Part shown: in pieces, positions 48,839 through 50,366 of the stretch | Layout of the letters: every line of letters starts with the position of its first letter | Position numbering within the stretch: position 1 is the stretch's first letter | DNA from: Firmicutes bacterium UBA2598 | GTDB lineage: Bacteria; Bacillota; PH28-bin88 | Assembly: GCA_002339345.1 (NCBI GenBank) | Contig: DDKM01000110.1 | Coordinates: 1-50,366, forward strand | DNA: 50,366 bases | Direction of reading: 5' to 3' | Notes under the pieces: generated by a model | What the model was told of the DNA's origin: nothing | Databases searched by the model: none | The model's input: only the letters and a program-made list of their open reading frames with translations | Translations under genes and position numbers: made by a program

Positions 48839-50366
48839 TTGGACCGTGAACTGATTATCGTGCTGGACTTTGGCGGCCAGTATAACCAGCTGATTGCCCG
48901 CCGGGTCAGGGAACTCCACGTTTACTGTGAGATGCTGCCCTTTTACACTCCCCTTGCGGATCTGCTGGCCAAAAAACCAGCTGGCATCATTTTTTCAGGC
49001 GGCCCAGCCAGCGTATACGGGGAAAGGGCTCCCCGCGTCGATCCTGCTATCTACCAGGCTGGTATCCCTATCCTGGGGATCTGTTATGGTATGCAACTAA
49101 TGGCCCGGGATTTGGGGGGGGAAGTGACCCGAGCGGATGGCCGGGAATACGGCAAAACCATGCTGGCAGTACAGGGGGCTTGTTTGTTGAAGGGTTGCGA
49201 TCCCCAGGAACTGTGCTGGATGAGTCATGGTGACTATATCCAGAAGGCACCGCCTGGTTTTACGGTGGAAGCCAGCACTCCGCACACGCCGGTGGCGGCC
49301 ATGGCGGACCCGGAGCGTAAACTGTATGGGGTGCAGTTCCATCCGGAAGTGAAACATACACCCCGGGGGATGGATATTCTCAAGCAATTCCTGTATGAAA
49401 TTTGTGGCTGTACTGGGACGTGGACCATGGCCTCTTTCGTTGAGGAGGAGGTGGCCCGCATTCGCCAGGTGGCGGGGGAGAGCAAGGTGTTATGTGGCTT
49501 AAGCGGGGGGGTTGATTCAGCGGTGGCCGCCTTGCTGGTACACCGGGCCATCGGCCATAACCTCACCTGTGTCTTTGTCGACCACGGGCTGCTGCGGCAG
49601 GGGGAGGCGGAACAGGTTCGCCGGACCTTTACCCAGTACTATGACATCAATCTGATCACCGTGGATGCGTCGCAACGGTTCCTGTCCAGGCTGGCCGGGG
49701 TAACTGAACCGGAGCGGAAACGGAAGATTATTGGGGAAGAATTCATCAGGGTGTTCGAGGACGAGGCCAAAAAGCTGGGCCGCGTGGATTTCCTGGTCCA
49801 GGGTACCTTGTATTCCGATGTCATTGAGAGCGGTACCGAAACCGCCGCCACCATCAAGAGCCACCACAATGTGGGCGGGTTGCCCGCGGACATGCGGTTC
49901 AAATTGATAGAGCCCCTCCGTACCCTCTTCAAAGACGAAGTGCGGTTGGTGGGCGAAGAGTTGGGGTTGCCGGAGGAAATCACCTGGCGGCAGCCTTTCC
50001 CCGGGCCTGGTTTGGCCATCCGCATCCTGGGCGAGGTAACGGGGGACAAGCTGTCCATCCTGCGCCGGGCAGACGCCATTGTGCTTGAAGAGATCAAAAG
50101 GGCTGGTCTGTACCGGCAGATCTGGCAGTCCTTCGCGGTGCTGCCGGCCATGAAGAGCGTAGGTGTGATGGGGGATGAGCGGACCTATGCCTACCCCATT
50201 GTGGTGCGGGCGGTAACCAGTGATGATGCCATGACCGCCGACTGGGCCAGGTTGCCATATGATCTGCTGGAGCGGATTTCCTCCCGGATCGTCAATGAAG
50301 TGGAACATGTCAACCGCGTCATCTATGACATCACGTCCAAACCCCCGGCAACCATTGAATGGGAGT
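48839..50366 (+). CDS. guaA: GMP synthase (glutamine-hydrolysing), stop codon cut by window end
   Basis: All 509 residues are visible; the last base of the window is the first base of the stop codon. The N-terminal glutaminase has the triad C82 (GICYGM), H168 and E170 (FHPEV). The ATP pyrophosphatase domain has the P-loop LSGGVDSAVAA, and the dimerisation domain ends SKPPATIEWE. It aminates XMP to GMP with glutamine and ATP. The start is TTG 48839 behind CAGGGAGGG; the ATGs at 48831 and 48834 are out of frame. It follows hpt. Confidence 0.97.
   Translation, partial: MDRELIIVLDFGGQYNQLIARRVRELHVYCEMLPFYTPLADLLAKKPAGIIFSGGPASVYGERAPRVDPAIYQAGIPILGICYGMQLMARDLGGEVTRADGREYGKTMLAVQGACLLKGCDPQELCWMSHGDYIQKAPPGFTVEASTPHTPVAAMADPERKLYGVQFHPEVKHTPRGMDILKQFLYEICGCTGTWTMASFVEEEVARIRQVAGESKVLCGLSGGVDSAVAALLVHRAIGHNLTCVFVDHGLLRQGEAEQVRRTFTQYYDINLITVDASQRFLSRLAGVTEPERKRKIIGEEFIRVFEDEAKKLGRVDFLVQGTLYSDVIESGTETAATIKSHHNVGGLPADMRFKLIEPLRTLFKDEVRLVGEELGLPEEITWRQPFPGPGLAIRILGEVTGDKLSILRRADAIVLEEIKRAGLYRQIWQSFAVLPAMKSVGVMGDERTYAYPIVVRAVTSDDAMTADWARLPYDLLERISSRIVNEVEHVNRVIYDITSKPPATIEWE

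Overview
The window looks like chromosome of a Gram-positive, spore-forming, strictly anaerobic Firmicute of the Desulfotomaculum/Pelotomaculum (Peptococcaceae) type. That placement is inference. It rests on strong AGGAGG-type ribosome binding sites with frequent GTG and TTG starts, a T-box leader, PhoP-type TTAACA repeats, a ferredoxin-dependent 2-oxoacid oxidoreductase, sigma-54 control, molybdenum hydroxylase genes and a tiny sporulation-type membrane protein behind a sigma-K-like promoter. No rRNA, tRNA, CRISPR array or intact insertion sequence was seen.

Layout. 1-378: 3' end of groEL. 594-5120: a near-consensus sigma-54 promoter, the 2-oxoglutarate:ferredoxin oxidoreductase operon korDABC, then glutamate dehydrogenase behind a long leader. 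5343-6722 (minus): a PleD-like diguanylate cyclase. 6852-8147: promoter, Phe-type T-box and prephenate dehydratase. 8380-9003: ubiX. 9141-14483: an operon of pyrK, pyrD and molybdenum-hydroxylase maturation genes (yqeB, a split xdhC, a yqeC-mocA fusion). 14795-19530: a sigma-54 activator, two hypothetical proteins and a PucR-family regulator. 19665-32505: an eleven-gene catabolic operon (AllH, FdrA/AllF, AllG, class III CoA-transferase, cyclase-family hydrolase, carbamate kinase, nitrilase-family amidase, three molybdenum hydroxylase subunits, UraA-type permease) closed by a strong terminator. 32732-34929: glycosyltransferase and alpha/beta hydrolase, each with a good promoter. 34979-37225: a decayed accessory stretch with a truncated MalT-like regulator, a vapBC pair and remnants. 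37226-41701: PhoP-box-driven pstSCAB-phoU. 41932-43518: PEP carboxykinase. 43588-46704 (minus): a TPP-riboswitch-controlled thiamine-precursor ABC transporter. 46846-47526 (minus): methyltransferase. 47811-47903: 30-residue protein. 48279-50366: hpt and guaA, cut within the guaA stop codon.

How the genes work together. Glutamate dehydrogenase and Kor form a route glutamate -> 2-oxoglutarate -> succinyl-CoA plus reduced ferredoxin. The 9.1-32.5 kb block reads as one nitrogen-heterocycle module: uptake, molybdenum hydroxylation, ring opening, phosphorolytic carbamoyl transfer, ATP from carbamoyl phosphate, deamidation and CoA activation, with cofactor maturation and regulators encoded just upstream. 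The transporter carries a uracil-type rather than xanthine-type signature. I therefore propose an ATP-yielding oxidative pyrimidine (barbiturate/ureidomalonate-like) or oxalurate-type pathway as the most interesting candidate system here. This is a hypothesis from gene content, not a demonstrated function.
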